Assembly: GCF_000378245.1 (NCBI RefSeq)
Contig: NZ_KB899495.1
Coordinates: 1 to 64,000, forward strand
Direction of reading: 5' to 3'
Origin: Aromatoleum toluclasticum ATCC 700605
GTDB lineage: Bacteria; Pseudomonadota; Gammaproteobacteria; Burkholderiales; Rhodocyclaceae
DNA length: 64,000 bases
Positions 45,057 to 54,487 of the stretch are shown piece by piece (the stretch's first letter is position 1; the number at the start of each line of letters is the position of its first letter). The notes under the pieces are model-generated. The model saw nothing but the letters and a program-made list of their open reading frames with translations. It did not search any database and was not told where the DNA came from. The position numbers and the translations under genes were made by a program.

Positions 45057-47180
45057 TCAGATTTTCAGGCAGGCCACGCGGTGGCCGGGGCGCACTTCGC
45101 GCAGCTCAGGCACCGTGAGGCTGCATTCAGCGTCGGCAACGGGGCAGCGCGTGCGGAACGGACAGCCCGACGGCGGCGCGAAGGGGCTCGGTAGTTCGCC
45201 GCGGATCAGCGCCGCCTCGCGCTGCTTCTCCTTCACCGGGTCCGGCGTCGGGGCCGCCTCGAGCAGCAGGCGCGTGTAGGGATGCAGCGGCTCGCGGTAG
45301 AGACTTTCGCGGCTCGCGACCTCCATCACGCGGCCGAGGTACATCACCATCACCCGCGTCGAGATGTGGCGCACGACCGCGAGATCGTGTGCGATGAAGA
45401 GATACGCGATGCTGTGCTTCTCCTGCAGGTCGGCGAGGAGATTGACAATCTGCCCCTGGATCGACACGTCGAGCGCCGACACCGCCTCGTCGCAGACGAT
45501 GAAGGACGGCTCCATCGCGAGCGCCCGCGCGATGCCGACCCGCTGGCGCTGTCCGCCCGAGATCTGGTGCGGGAAACGGTCGTGCAGGTCGGGGCGCAGG
45601 CTGACCTGCGCCAGCAGCTCATCGACACGCTCGCGCGTGGCGGCCGCGCCGCTCGTTATGCGGTGTACGCGCAGCGGCTCGGCGATGATGTCGCCGATCG
45701 ACTTGCGCGGGTTCAGCGACGCGTACGGGTCCTGAAACACGACCTGGAAGCGGCGCCGCAGCGCGCGCAGCTCGCCGTGACCGGCGTGCGTGACGTCGCG
45801 CCCCTCGAACTCGATACGTCCGGCCGTCGGCTCCTCGAGTCGCAACAGCAGTCGGCCCACCGTCGATTTGCCGCAGCCCGACTCGCCGACGAGCCCCAGC
45901 GTCTCGCCGACGTCGATCGTGAAGCTCACATCGGAGACCGCCTTCACGGTGCGGTTCGGCCCGCCCCAGCTCGACTGCACCGCATAGTGGCGCGTCAGTC
46001 CGTCGACGCGCACGAGGACCTTGCGCGCCGGCGCCGCCGGTTCGTTCTGCCCGGGCTGCGCGGCGCCATAGGCGTTGCCGACCCAGCGCACGCGTCCGTC
46101 GGCGAGCTCGTCGGCGCGCAGGCATGCCGACAGCCCTCCGGTGTCGGTCGGACGCAGCGCCGGCACCTCGCGCAGGCAGGCCGCGACGGCCTGCGGACAG
46201 CGCGGTGCGAAGCGGCAGCCTTCCTGCGCCTTCGACAGATCCGGCGGCAAGCCTTCGATCGCTTCGAGCCGCGCACGCCGCTCGCTGTCGAGCCGCGGCA
46301 CCGAGCACAGCAACCCGGCCGTATAGAGATGGCGCGGCCGGAAGAACACCGCTTCGGCGCTGCCCTGCTCGGCCACGCGCCCCGCGTACATCACGACTAC
46401 GCGGTCCGCGTAGCGTGCGACGACGCCGAGGTTGTGCGTGATGATGACCATCGCGATGCCCAGGCGCACCGACAGGTCCTTCATCAGCTCGAGGATCTGC
46501 GCCTGGATCGTGACGTCGAGGGCGGTGGTCGGCTCGTCGGCGATGATCAGCTTCGGATCGCACGCGAGCCCGATAGCGATCATCACACGCTGGCGCATGC
46601 CGCCCGAGAACTGATGCGGATACTGGTCGAGCCGGGACTCGGCCTCCGGCACGCCGACCAGCGTCAGCAGCTCGGCCGCGCGCTGCCGCGCCTGGTCGGC
46701 GCTCATGCCCTTGTGGATGCGCAGTGACTCGGCGATCTGGTAACCGACCGTCAGGATCGGATTCAGCGACGTCATCGGATCCTGGAAGATCATCGCGATG
46801 TCGCGGCCGCGGATCTCGCGCATCGCCTTCGCGTCGAGCGTCAGCAGATCGCGGCCTTCGAAGTTGATCCGCCCCCCGGTCACGTGGCCGGCGTCAGGAA
46901 GCAAGCCCATGATCGACAGCGCGGTGACCGACTTCCCCGACCCCGACTCGCCGACGACCGCGACGACCTCGTTGCGATCGACCTCGAAACTGACGTCCGT
47001 GAGCGCTTCGGTGTGCCCCCGGGCGGTCTTGAATGCGACGTGCAGTCCCTGCACCGACAGCAACGGACCGTTGTAACAGCGCTCGCCGAAGGGCGCGTGC
47101 CGTCCGTCGGGCGTGTGCCGGCCCGCTCTACTCGGCTCGTCCGCAACGCGCGCCATCATGGCTTCGCAGAAAGCCACCAT
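45057..47180 (-). CDS. Fused oligopeptide-type ABC ATPase (DppD-DppF in one chain)
   Basis: A 707-residue protein with two complete nucleotide-binding domains: Walker A GESGSGKS and GESGCGKS, signatures FSGGMRQRV and ISGGQRQRV, Walker B LIIADEP and FIVCDEA. Each domain ends in the cysteine-bearing oligopeptide extension ([28 protein letters not shown]). Usually two separate genes encode these. First gene of the importer operon; a GTATACAC motif stands ~70 bp upstream. Confidence 0.93.
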   Translation of the reverse strand: MVAFCEAMMARVADEPSRAGRHTPDGRHAPFGERCYNGPLLSVQGLHVAFKTARGHTEALTDVSFEVDRNEVVAVVGESGSGKSVTALSIMGLLPDAGHVTGGRINFEGRDLLTLDAKAMREIRGRDIAMIFQDPMTSLNPILTVGYQIAESLRIHKGMSADQARQRAAELLTLVGVPEAESRLDQYPHQFSGGMRQRVMIAIGLACDPKLIIADEPTTALDVTIQAQILELMKDLSVRLGIAMVIITHNLGVVARYADRVVVMYAGRVAEQGSAEAVFFRPRHLYTAGLLCSVPRLDSERRARLEAIEGLPPDLSKAQEGCRFAPRCPQAVAACLREVPALRPTDTGGLSACLRADELADGRVRWVGNAYGAAQPGQNEPAAPARKVLVRVDGLTRHYAVQSSWGGPNRTVKAVSDVSFTIDVGETLGLVGESGCGKSTVGRLLLRLEEPTAGRIEFEGRDVTHAGHGELRALRRRFQVVFQDPYASLNPRKSIGDIIAEPLRVHRITSGAAATRERVDELLAQVSLRPDLHDRFPHQISGGQRQRVGIARALAMEPSFIVCDEAVSALDVSIQGQIVNLLADLQEKHSIAYLFIAHDLAVVRHISTRVMVMYLGRVMEVASRESLYREPLHPYTRLLLEAAPTPDPVKEKQREAALIRGELPSPFAPPSGCPFRTRCPVADAECSLTVPELREVRPGHRVACLKI

Positions 47181-47504
47181 GTCTCACTCTCCTCGTCTCC
47201 ACCGATGGTGCACTGGAGCCCAGCGCTAACGGTGTTTTTTTATGCTTAGGTATACACAACGTTCGTATTTGTATTTTTAACGATCATACTCCGATACGGA
47301 TCGTGTACCACAAAAAAATAAAATTTCGACGAGTCGGGCCCGCCTCACCGCGCGCACGTCGCGGCGGGCGCGCCTTTTCCCGGTCCCGCTTCCCGCTGCG
47401 GGAAGCGGGCGATCCCGTCGGCGGCCCCCGCCGGATACGCTGCCGGGCCTCCGTTTCGAGCCCGGCAACCGCCGTGCGGACGTGGATCGCCGCGCCGCCC
47501 CCGC
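47181..47504. promoter_or_regulatory. Intergenic region with importer promoter/operator and a hairpin
   Basis: AGGTATACACAAC at 47248-47260 is the motif shared with the two gntR promoters. An AT-rich stretch (47255-47330) probably contains the promoter of the ABC operon. CCCGCTTCCCG/CGGGAAGCGGG (47385-47409, 3-base loop) is a perfect 11-bp hairpin ~95 bp beyond the ubiD stop. It may end that transcript, although no T-run follows. Confidence 0.55.
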
Positions 47505-49097
47505 TCACTCTTCGCCGGGCTGCTTGCCGGGCTCGAAGCCGCCGACTTCATGGTAGACGACCTTGTTCTCCTCCTCGAACGCCCGCACCGTAGGGATCTG
47601 TCCCGGCAGGCCGAGCTCGCTCCAGCGCGAGGCGACCTTGTCGTAGGTCTGGCGACTCAGCGTCGTGCGCTTCGAGAACACCGGCAGATGGCGGTGATCC
47701 TTGCATGCGTTGATCAGCGCCTTCGAGCCGTACGGGCGCTTCTCGGGCGGGTTCTGCGTGGGATCAAGCCAAGTGCTCCAGGTGTTGCGCAGGATGTCGA
47801 TGTCGTCGATCGGGTTGCAGCGGCTCGCCATCGCCCAAATCACCTGATCCATGTCGGTCGGGTCGATGTCCTCGTCGACCGCGATGATCAGCTTCGTGTA
47901 GTACGCGCCGCCCGGGCACTGCGCGGCGAGCGCGAGCGCCTGCGCGGCGTGGCCCGCGTAACGCTGCTCGAGGCTGATGACGGTGACGCCGAAGCCGCCC
48001 GCCGCCGCCGGATGCGCGTAGACGCCGGCGATGCCGGGGATGCCGAGCTTGTCGAGGTCGTCCCAGATCTTCGCCGAGCGCACGATCGAGAAGAAACCGC
48101 TCTGCTCGCACGACGGGTAGTCGGCCATCAGCGCGTTGGTCAGGATCGGGTTCGAGCGGTGATGCACCGCGGTGACCTCGACCAGCGGACAACCCGCCTC
48201 GGGGCGGCCGTAGTAACCCGGGAACTCGCCGAACGGACCTTCGGGCTTGACCGAATTCGGCCGGATGATGCCCTCAATGACGAGTTCGGCGTTCGCGGGC
48301 AACAGGAGGTCCGTTGTCGTGCCGCGCACGACCGGGATCGCCTGCCCCTTGATGCCGCCGGCGAACTCGTACTCGGACACGTTCTTCGGGAAGGTCTGCG
48401 AGCCCACCATCATGAACAGCGGGTCGATGCCCCACGCCGCGGCGACCTGGATCGGCTCGCCCTTCTGCCAGGCGCGCGTGATGTGCAGCCGCGCATCCTT
48501 GCCCGGCGACATGTACAGGCCGACCTGGTTCTTGCCCTGCAGCATCATCCGGTAGGTGCCGATGTTCAGATACCCGCTGTCCGGGTCGCGCGTGATCACC
48601 GCGTCGGCCGTGCCGGCGTAGCGCCCGCCGTCGAGCGGCCAGTGCCTCGGGATCGGCAGCTGGTTGAGATCGATCTGGTCGCCGGTCAACGTGTTCTGGC
48701 ACACCGGTGCTTCGGCGCGCGACACCTCACGCGGCGGGATGCGCTGCTTGAGCTTGTCCTTGGCGCGGCGGATCAGTTCGACGGTCGGCGTATCGACCGG
48801 CTCCTCGAGCGTCAGCGCGACGCGTTTCAGGCTCGGGCCGAGGATGTTCCACAGCAGCCGCGCGCCGATCTTGCTGTCCTCGAAACCGGCGGCCTTCTCG
48901 AACAGCACCGCGGGCGACGGCTGCTGCTTCGCGAGCAGGTAACCGACTGCACTCATTTCCTCGTCGCGATCGACGGGCTGTTTCACGCGCACGAGCTCGC
49001 CCATTTGCTCGACGCGGCTCAACCACTCGCGCAAGTCCTGGATCGGCTCGCTCGCCGTGCTGCTGTCGATCCGTTCTGCCTCAAGACGCTTGTTCAT
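47505..49097 (-). CDS. UbiD-family prenylated-FMN-dependent (de)carboxylase
   Basis: A 530-residue UbiD protein. Prenyl-FMN/metal-binding stretches (DARLHITRAWQKGEP; GIDPLFMMVGSQTFP) and the catalytic Glu-Arg-Glu network region (IIRPNSVKPEGPFGEFPGYYG) are present. UbiD enzymes reversibly decarboxylate aromatic or unsaturated acids; relatives act on phthaloyl-CoA, hydroxybenzoates and phenylphosphate. The substrate here cannot be read from the sequence. It is a single-gene unit with an operator matching that of ubiX. Confidence 0.9.
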   Translation of the reverse strand: MNKRLEAERIDSSTASEPIQDLREWLSRVEQMGELVRVKQPVDRDEEMSAVGYLLAKQQPSPAVLFEKAAGFEDSKIGARLLWNILGPSLKRVALTLEEPVDTPTVELIRRAKDKLKQRIPPREVSRAEAPVCQNTLTGDQIDLNQLPIPRHWPLDGGRYAGTADAVITRDPDSGYLNIGTYRMMLQGKNQVGLYMSPGKDARLHITRAWQKGEPIQVAAAWGIDPLFMMVGSQTFPKNVSEYEFAGGIKGQAIPVVRGTTTDLLLPANAELVIEGIIRPNSVKPEGPFGEFPGYYGRPEAGCPLVEVTAVHHRSNPILTNALMADYPSCEQSGFFSIVRSAKIWDDLDKLGIPGIAGVYAHPAAAGGFGVTVISLEQRYAGHAAQALALAAQCPGGAYYTKLIIAVDEDIDPTDMDQVIWAMASRCNPIDDIDILRNTWSTWLDPTQNPPEKRPYGSKALINACKDHRHLPVFSKRTTLSRQTYDKVASRWSELGLPGQIPTVRAFEEENKVVYHEVGGFEPGKQPGEE

Positions 49098-49723
49098 TCC
49101 AGCTCCCCCAAGAAAAGGTAAGACCCGCCATCCTTAGCGCACGCCGGCGGTCGCGTGATTGCTTTTTACATGTCTCATATTGTGAGACTGTAGAATGCTT
49201 GTCAACGAAAATTTTTCTGAACCGGAAAAAAAGTTTTCTCATATTTACAGGAGATGATTGGCGACGACAGAAAATTCGGCAGGCTTATTGAGACGCACCC
49301 CATCAATTTATTGATCTCGATCTACGAGACTACATAAATGAAACGTGATGCTGATTCTTGTGAATCCCCGGGTTGACGAAACGGATTTCGGCGTCTAACT
49401 TTCAATTCATCATACGTGTGATCATTAGAGTCCCGTCCCCGACCCGAAGTCCCGGAACGGAGCGGGCTCGTCGAAGCGCGAGGGAATGGCATTTTAATGA
49501 ATGATCAGTCACTCATTACTCGAAGCGTAGCGACCAAGGCGGGCGAGGACGTGCGAACGCATCCCGTTCCGCTAGACGGAGCAACGCAGCGATCCCTGCA
49601 CGCGCGGCGCGGCGCGATGCCGGCAGCCCGCCACGTGGCTCACCCGCCGCAGTGAGAGTGAGCCCCGAGGCGAGGGACGGCCCGCACGCGCCGGTTCCAG
49701 CTGCCGGCACCGTGCGCTGGGAC
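49098..49723. other. Long AT-rich intergenic region upstream of ubiD and of the moaD-like gene
   Basis: Apart from the operator at 49172-49188, the stretch 49190-49520 is the most AT-rich in the window and contains no coding signal. It probably holds promoters for both divergent units. A second, imperfect TCTCA...GGAGA element is at about 49234-49251. The part from 49520 to 49723 is GC-rich, and the upstream start of the moaD-like gene could fall there. Confidence 0.45.
49172..49188. promoter_or_regulatory. Palindromic operator before ubiD
   Basis: GTCTCATATTGTGAGAC is a near-perfect 17-bp palindrome 75 bp before ubiD. The 15-bp core is the reverse complement, with one mismatch, of the site before ubiX. 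This implies joint control of the decarboxylase and its cofactor enzyme, most likely by the MarR protein at 28942. Confidence 0.65.
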
Positions 49724-50089
49724 ATGGCGGTCTCAGATCGGCACTTCTGGGCACCCGCGCCCCCCGCCGTCCCTGACGCCGATATCGCATCGGCCGCGAC
49801 CGAGGTCCGCGTCCGTCTCTTCGGCGCCCTCGCTCCGGCAGGGCTGCCCCAGCCCGTCGTTTTGCGGCTCGCGCCGCCCGCGACGGTCGCGAGCGTGCTC
49901 GCGTCGCTCGGCCGCGTGCTGGGCCCGGAGCGCGTCACCGATCTGGCCGACACCCACGGCAGGAAACGGCGCACCTGCCGGCTCTTCGTCGATGGCCGCG
50001 CGGTCGACGAGGTCGAAACCGCCCTCGTTCCGGGCGCGCGGCGCACCGACATCGAAATCATCGTGCTTGCGGGAATCGAAGGAGGCTAG
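49724..50089 (+). CDS. MoaD/ThiS-like ubiquitin-fold sulfur carrier
   Basis: A 121-residue beta-grasp protein (VRVRLFGALAPAG...VASVLASLGRVLG...LFVDGRAVDEVETALVPGAR) that ends in the diagnostic di-glycine GIEGG. MoaD-like carriers receive sulfur at this C-terminus for molybdopterin synthesis; some stand-alone types serve tungsten or molybdenum oxidoreductases. It ends 3 bp before the molybdopterin oxidoreductase gene, so a role in that enzyme's cofactor is likely. The start is uncertain: GTG codons at 49652 and 49658 would lengthen it. Confidence 0.75.
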   Translation: MAVSDRHFWAPAPPAVPDADIASAATEVRVRLFGALAPAGLPQPVVLRLAPPATVASVLASLGRVLGPERVTDLADTHGRKRRTCRLFVDGRAVDEVETALVPGARRTDIEIIVLAGIEGG

Positions 50090-50092
50090 CGA

Positions 50093-52699
50093 ATGCGGAC
50101 AACGGCGTATCCTTCGACCGCCCCGGCAACCGACGATGACGCGTGGATTCAGTCGTCGTGCGCGCTGTGCTACGGGTCGTGCTCGATCCTCGCGCATCGC
50201 GTCGACGGCGTCGTCGTCAAGATCGAAGGCAACCCCGAGTCGGCCGTGGGCAAGGGGCGGCTCTGCGGAAAGGGCGTATCGGGCTTGATGACCCATTACG
50301 ACCCCCACCGGCTGAAGAAACCGCTGCGGCGCACGAATCCGCGCAAGGGGCTGCACGAGGACCCCGGCTGGAAGGAAATCTCGTGGGAGGAGGCGCTCGA
50401 CGAAATCGCCGCCGTGCTGCGGCGGCTGCGCGCCGAGGACCCGCGCAAGCTGGTGATCCAGCGCACGACGACGGTCACCGCGAGCGGCATGCCGTTCCGC
50501 GCCTTCGCGGGCGCGTTCGGCACGCCGAACGTGTCGACGTCGGGCGGAGGCATCCACTGCGGCAACGGGGCACACCTGATCAGCGGCACGATGCACGCGT
50601 CCTGGTCGATCGTGCCGGACTTCGCCTACTGCAACTACGCGATGTATTTCGGCGCCTCGAAGGGGCATGCGGCCGGTCACGCGTCATGCTCGAACATGGG
50701 GCTCGCCGCCGAGGCGCGCGCGCGCGGCATGAAGATGGTGGTGATCGACCCGATGGCGAACTTCGCCGGTGCGAAGGCCACCGAATGGGTGCCGATCCGC
50801 GTCGGCACGGACGCCGCGCTCGCGCTGGCGATGGCGCACGTGCTCGTGCGCGAGCTCGGTGCGTGCGACTTCGCCTACCTGCAGGCGAAAACGAATGGCC
50901 CCTACCTGATCGGCCCCGACCGCCGCTATATGCGCGATTCGGCATCCAACAGGCCGCTCGTGTGGGACCGCAGCGCCGGCGCAGCGCGCCCCTTTTCGGA
51001 CGTCGCCGCGACCGACATGGCGCTCGAAGGCGAATACGAGGTCGGCGGCGTGCGCTGCGAGCCGGCGTTCGCGAAGCTCAAGGCGCATCTCGCGAAGTTC
51101 ACGCCCGAATGGGCCGAGGGCGTGTGCACCGTGCCGGCGCGCGACATCCGCCGCCTCGCCGCCGAGTTCGCCGCCGAGGCGCGAATCGGCAGCACGATCA
51201 CGATCGAGGGCGTGACGCTGCCGTACCGGCCGGTGGCCGCGATCGCCTTCCGCGGCAACCAGGGGCATCTGAACTCCAACTACAATTTCATCGCCGTCGA
51301 CCTGCTGAACCAGCTCGTCGGCGCCGCCGACGTCGTCGGTGCCTGCCTCGGCTTCAACCCCGCCTGCGCCGGCTTTCCCGAAACGGGGCGGCTGCGTTAC
51401 GTGCCGAAAGCCGACGCCGACGGGTTGATGGTGGCCGGCATGTGGCTCGGCTTCCACTACCCGTATCCGCCGACCGAACCGCGTGCGCCGCAGAACCTCG
51501 GCCTGCAGGATCTCTTCGTCATGGGCCTGAACTCGGCCTTCCTGAACTCGGCCGACCAGGAGGCGTACTGGCGGACGTTCGACCTGCCCTACCGGCCCGA
51601 GGCGCTGATCAATTTCGGCTGCAACCTGGTGATGGCGATCGGCAACGCGGAGACGGTCGCGCAGTCGCTGCAGCGGCTGAAGTTCATGGTGTCGTTCGAC
51701 CTCTTCCTGACCGAGACCTCGCGCTTCGCCGACATCGTGCTGCCCGACGCGAGCTACCTGCAGATGACCGATTCGCGCTCGAACTTCCCGTTCATGTTCA
51801 GCCTGCCCGGCGGCATGGGCGAGTGGTGCTGGCCGATCCGCCAGCCCGTCGTGCCGCCCGACGGTGAGCAGCGACCGTTCGCCGACGTGCTGCTCGATCT
51901 CGCCGAGCGCATCGGCATCGGCGCCGATCTCAACGCGGCCTACAACGCGGCGATGAACCTCGAGCCGCCGTATCGGCTCGACCCGGACCGCCGCTACCGC
52001 TACGAGGAGATCTGCGACGCCGACCTGAAGAACACTTTCGGCCCCACGCGCGGCCTCGACTGGTTCCGCCAGCATGGCCTGATCAAGTGGAAGAAGCAGC
52101 CCCAGGAGGTGTATTGGCGCGCCTTCGTCGACGTGCGCGTGCCGATCTACTGGGAGTACCTGCCGCCGGTATGGGAGGCGATCGACGCGATCTGCGCGCC
52201 GCGCGGCGTGCACGTTCCGCGCGCGTTCTACGAACCGCTGCCCGACTTCCTGCCCTGCGCCTCGCATCGCTGCGCGAAGCCGGATTTCGATTTCTACGCG
52301 TTCTACTACCGCGACATCGTGCATACGAACAGCTTCACGATGGAAAACCCGTGGCTCGACGAGGCCGCGCGCCTCGATCCGTTCTCGTACGCGATCGCGA
52401 TCAACGCGGACAGCGCACGCCGGCGGGGCTTGCGCGACGGCGCCGCGGTGTGGGTCGAATCCGAAACCGGGCGGCGCGTGCAGGGACGCCTGAGATTCAC
52501 GCAGGCGATTCATCCCGAAGGCCTCGGCATTGCCGCCTGCGCCGGGCACTGGAGCGACGACATGCCGGTCGCGCGCGGCAAGGGCGTGTTCTTCAACGAG
52601 CTGCTCGAACTCGACTTCGAGCATCTGAGCCCGATCAACCTCAGCCTCGACCTGTGCGCCCGGGTCAGGGTGACGCTCGTGGAGGAGGCGGCGCGATAA
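50093..52699 (+). CDS. Molybdopterin (bis-MGD) oxidoreductase, DMSO-reductase superfamily
   Basis: An 868-residue catalytic subunit. An N-terminal [4Fe-4S] motif is visible (Cys23, Cys26, Cys30, Cys58). IHCGNGAHLISGT around Cys156 is where the metal ligand of this superfamily lies, so Cys156 may bind Mo or W. The C-terminal dinucleotide-binding domain (NADSARRRGLRDGAAVWVESETG) is complete. No Tat signal is seen, so it is probably cytoplasmic. Size and style recall the large subunit of phenylacetyl-CoA:acceptor oxidoreductase, but no electron-transfer subunits follow. AAGGAGG lies 9 bp before the ATG, inside the end of the moaD-like gene. Confidence 0.85.
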   Translation: MRTTAYPSTAPATDDDAWIQSSCALCYGSCSILAHRVDGVVVKIEGNPESAVGKGRLCGKGVSGLMTHYDPHRLKKPLRRTNPRKGLHEDPGWKEISWEEALDEIAAVLRRLRAEDPRKLVIQRTTTVTASGMPFRAFAGAFGTPNVSTSGGGIHCGNGAHLISGTMHASWSIVPDFAYCNYAMYFGASKGHAAGHASCSNMGLAAEARARGMKMVVIDPMANFAGAKATEWVPIRVGTDAALALAMAHVLVRELGACDFAYLQAKTNGPYLIGPDRRYMRDSASNRPLVWDRSAGAARPFSDVAATDMALEGEYEVGGVRCEPAFAKLKAHLAKFTPEWAEGVCTVPARDIRRLAAEFAAEARIGSTITIEGVTLPYRPVAAIAFRGNQGHLNSNYNFIAVDLLNQLVGAADVVGACLGFNPACAGFPETGRLRYVPKADADGLMVAGMWLGFHYPYPPTEPRAPQNLGLQDLFVMGLNSAFLNSADQEAYWRTFDLPYRPEALINFGCNLVMAIGNAETVAQSLQRLKFMVSFDLFLTETSRFADIVLPDASYLQMTDSRSNFPFMFSLPGGMGEWCWPIRQPVVPPDGEQRPFADVLLDLAERIGIGADLNAAYNAAMNLEPPYRLDPDRRYRYEEICDADLKNTFGPTRGLDWFRQHGLIKWKKQPQEVYWRAFVDVRVPIYWEYLPPVWEAIDAICAPRGVHVPRAFYEPLPDFLPCASHRCAKPDFDFYAFYYRDIVHTNSFTMENPWLDEAARLDPFSYAIAINADSARRRGLRDGAAVWVESETGRRVQGRLRFTQAIHPEGLGIAACAGHWSDDMPVARGKGVFFNELLELDFEHLSPINLSLDLCARVRVTLVEEAAR

Positions 52700-52772
52700 G
52701 TGTGCACAACGGTCGCAACCCGCGCCCGGCCCGCCGGCGCGCAGGCCGCGACGGACTATAAGGGAGACGACG

Positions 52773-54359
52773 GTGAAGACTGGAAAACGGATGATCGCGG
52801 CCGCATCGGTGATGGCGACCCTGTTCGCGGCGCCCGGCGGCGCGGCGCAGGCGGAGCCGCAGCGCGGCGGCAACCTCGTGTTCGCGGTGTCGATGGGCGA
52901 GCCGGCGACTTTCGACTGCCACGCAGCGGGCTCGCTGAACGTGATGTTCCGCGTCGCGCCGCACTATTCGACACTGCTGCAGATCGACCCCGCGCGCTAT
53001 CCGGCGATCGTTGGCGATCTGGCCGAATCGTGGACCGTCTCCGACGACGGACTGCTCTACACGTTCAAGCTGCGCCCGAACGTGCGCTTCCACGACGGCT
53101 CGGCGCTGACCTCAGCCGACGTGCGCGCGAGCTTCGAGCGCATGCGCAACCCGCCGCCGGGTGTGGTGTCGGTGCGCAAGGAACTCTACGCCGACATCGC
53201 CTCGATCGACACGCCCGATGCGGCCACCGTCGTGTTCCGCCTGTCGGAGCCGAACGTGTCGATGCTCGCGATGCTCGCCCAGCCCTATGGCTGCATCTAT
53301 TCGGACGCGCTGCTGAAGAGCGATCCCGCCTATCCGGCGAAGAAGGTCATAGGCTCGGGTCCCTTCAGGTTCGTCAGCTACACGCCGGGGGCCGAATGGG
53401 TCGGGGAGCGCTTCCCGCAGTATTTCCGCACCGGCCTGCCTTATCTCGACGGCTTCAAGGCGCTGTCGCTGACGACCGCGGCGATGGTCAATGCGCTCGC
53501 GGGCGGTCAGGTGATGGTCGATTTCCGCGGCGTCACGCCGCTCGAGGCGCAGCGCATCGTCGCCACGCGCGGCAAGGACGTGAATGTCTTCGAGGCGAAT
53601 CCGGCGATCACCACGCTCTTCATGGCGACGATCAACACCGCGCGGCCCGGGCTCGACGACGCCCGGGTGCGACGCGCCCTGGCGCTCGCGCTCGATCACT
53701 GGGAGGGCTCGAAGGCAATGGAGCGCACGACGACGGTCAGCGCGGTTGGCGGCCTGTCGCGACCCGGTTCGGAGTTCGCGCGCAGCAACGCCGAGCTCGA
53801 GAAGCTGGCCGGCTTCAGCCGCAACATCGAGGCGGCCCGCGCCGAGGCGCGGCGCCTGCTCGCCGAAGCCGACAAGACGAACTTGAAGCTCGTCTTCCTC
53901 AACCGCAAACCGTGGCCGTACATGGGCACCTACCTCATCGACCAGTTCCGCCAGATCGGCGTCACGATGCAGCAGGAGCAGGTCGAGGACGCGCAGTTCT
54001 TCGCGCGGCGGCGCGCGGGCGACTTCGACCTCGTGCTCGAGTACCTGCCCGACTACCTCGACGATCCCACCGCGAAGTGGTCCGGTTTCCTGTCGTACGA
54101 CCGGAACCCGAACAACCTCGGCAGGTTCTCGGACCACAAGCTCGACGCGCTGCTCGAAGCGCAGTCTCGCACCGCCGATGCCGCGCAGCGCCTGGCGATG
54201 ATCCGCGGGATCGAGGAATACGTCCTCGACCAGGCCTACGCGCTGCCGCTCTTCTGGGGGCGGCGCACGACGGTCGTCGACGCGAAGCTGCAGGGCTATG
54301 TCCCGGCACCGACGAACTACGTGGGGCAGGATCTCGCACATTACTGGCTCAGGCAGTAG
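52773..54359 (+). CDS. ABC transporter solute-binding protein, family 5, copy 2
   Basis: A 528-residue periplasmic binding protein with a signal peptide ending near AAQA. It is collinear with the copy at 41490; by eye roughly four in five residues agree, including long identical stretches such as TFDCHAAGSLNVM and YLPDYLDDPTAKWS. It starts with GTG after AGGGAGA and lies 73 bp after the molybdopterin enzyme, so the two are probably co-transcribed. No permeases are nearby, so it must share those at 43-45 kb. Confidence 0.92.
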   Translation: MKTGKRMIAAASVMATLFAAPGGAAQAEPQRGGNLVFAVSMGEPATFDCHAAGSLNVMFRVAPHYSTLLQIDPARYPAIVGDLAESWTVSDDGLLYTFKLRPNVRFHDGSALTSADVRASFERMRNPPPGVVSVRKELYADIASIDTPDAATVVFRLSEPNVSMLAMLAQPYGCIYSDALLKSDPAYPAKKVIGSGPFRFVSYTPGAEWVGERFPQYFRTGLPYLDGFKALSLTTAAMVNALAGGQVMVDFRGVTPLEAQRIVATRGKDVNVFEANPAITTLFMATINTARPGLDDARVRRALALALDHWEGSKAMERTTTVSAVGGLSRPGSEFARSNAELEKLAGFSRNIEAARAEARRLLAEADKTNLKLVFLNRKPWPYMGTYLIDQFRQIGVTMQQEQVEDAQFFARRRAGDFDLVLEYLPDYLDDPTAKWSGFLSYDRNPNNLGRFSDHKLDALLEAQSRTADAAQRLAMIRGIEEYVLDQAYALPLFWGRRTTVVDAKLQGYVPAPTNYVGQDLAHYWLRQ

Positions 54360-54487
54360 GCGGCGCCCACGGGGGCCGCGACCGAGGTGATGCTGATTCT
54401 TTGCCCTGCTGCGGGGAATACAGTAGAGTGCGCACCGTTTCACCGTCCCGTGGCGATGCCGGAACAAGACCGAGGGAACGCGACGAC

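Noticed and set aside
52700-54487. Extension of the IclR frame back to 52700 as one 862-residue protein
   Set aside because: The first ~595 residues are an out-of-frame reading of the binding-protein gene. The IclR fold begins at the ATG at 54488.
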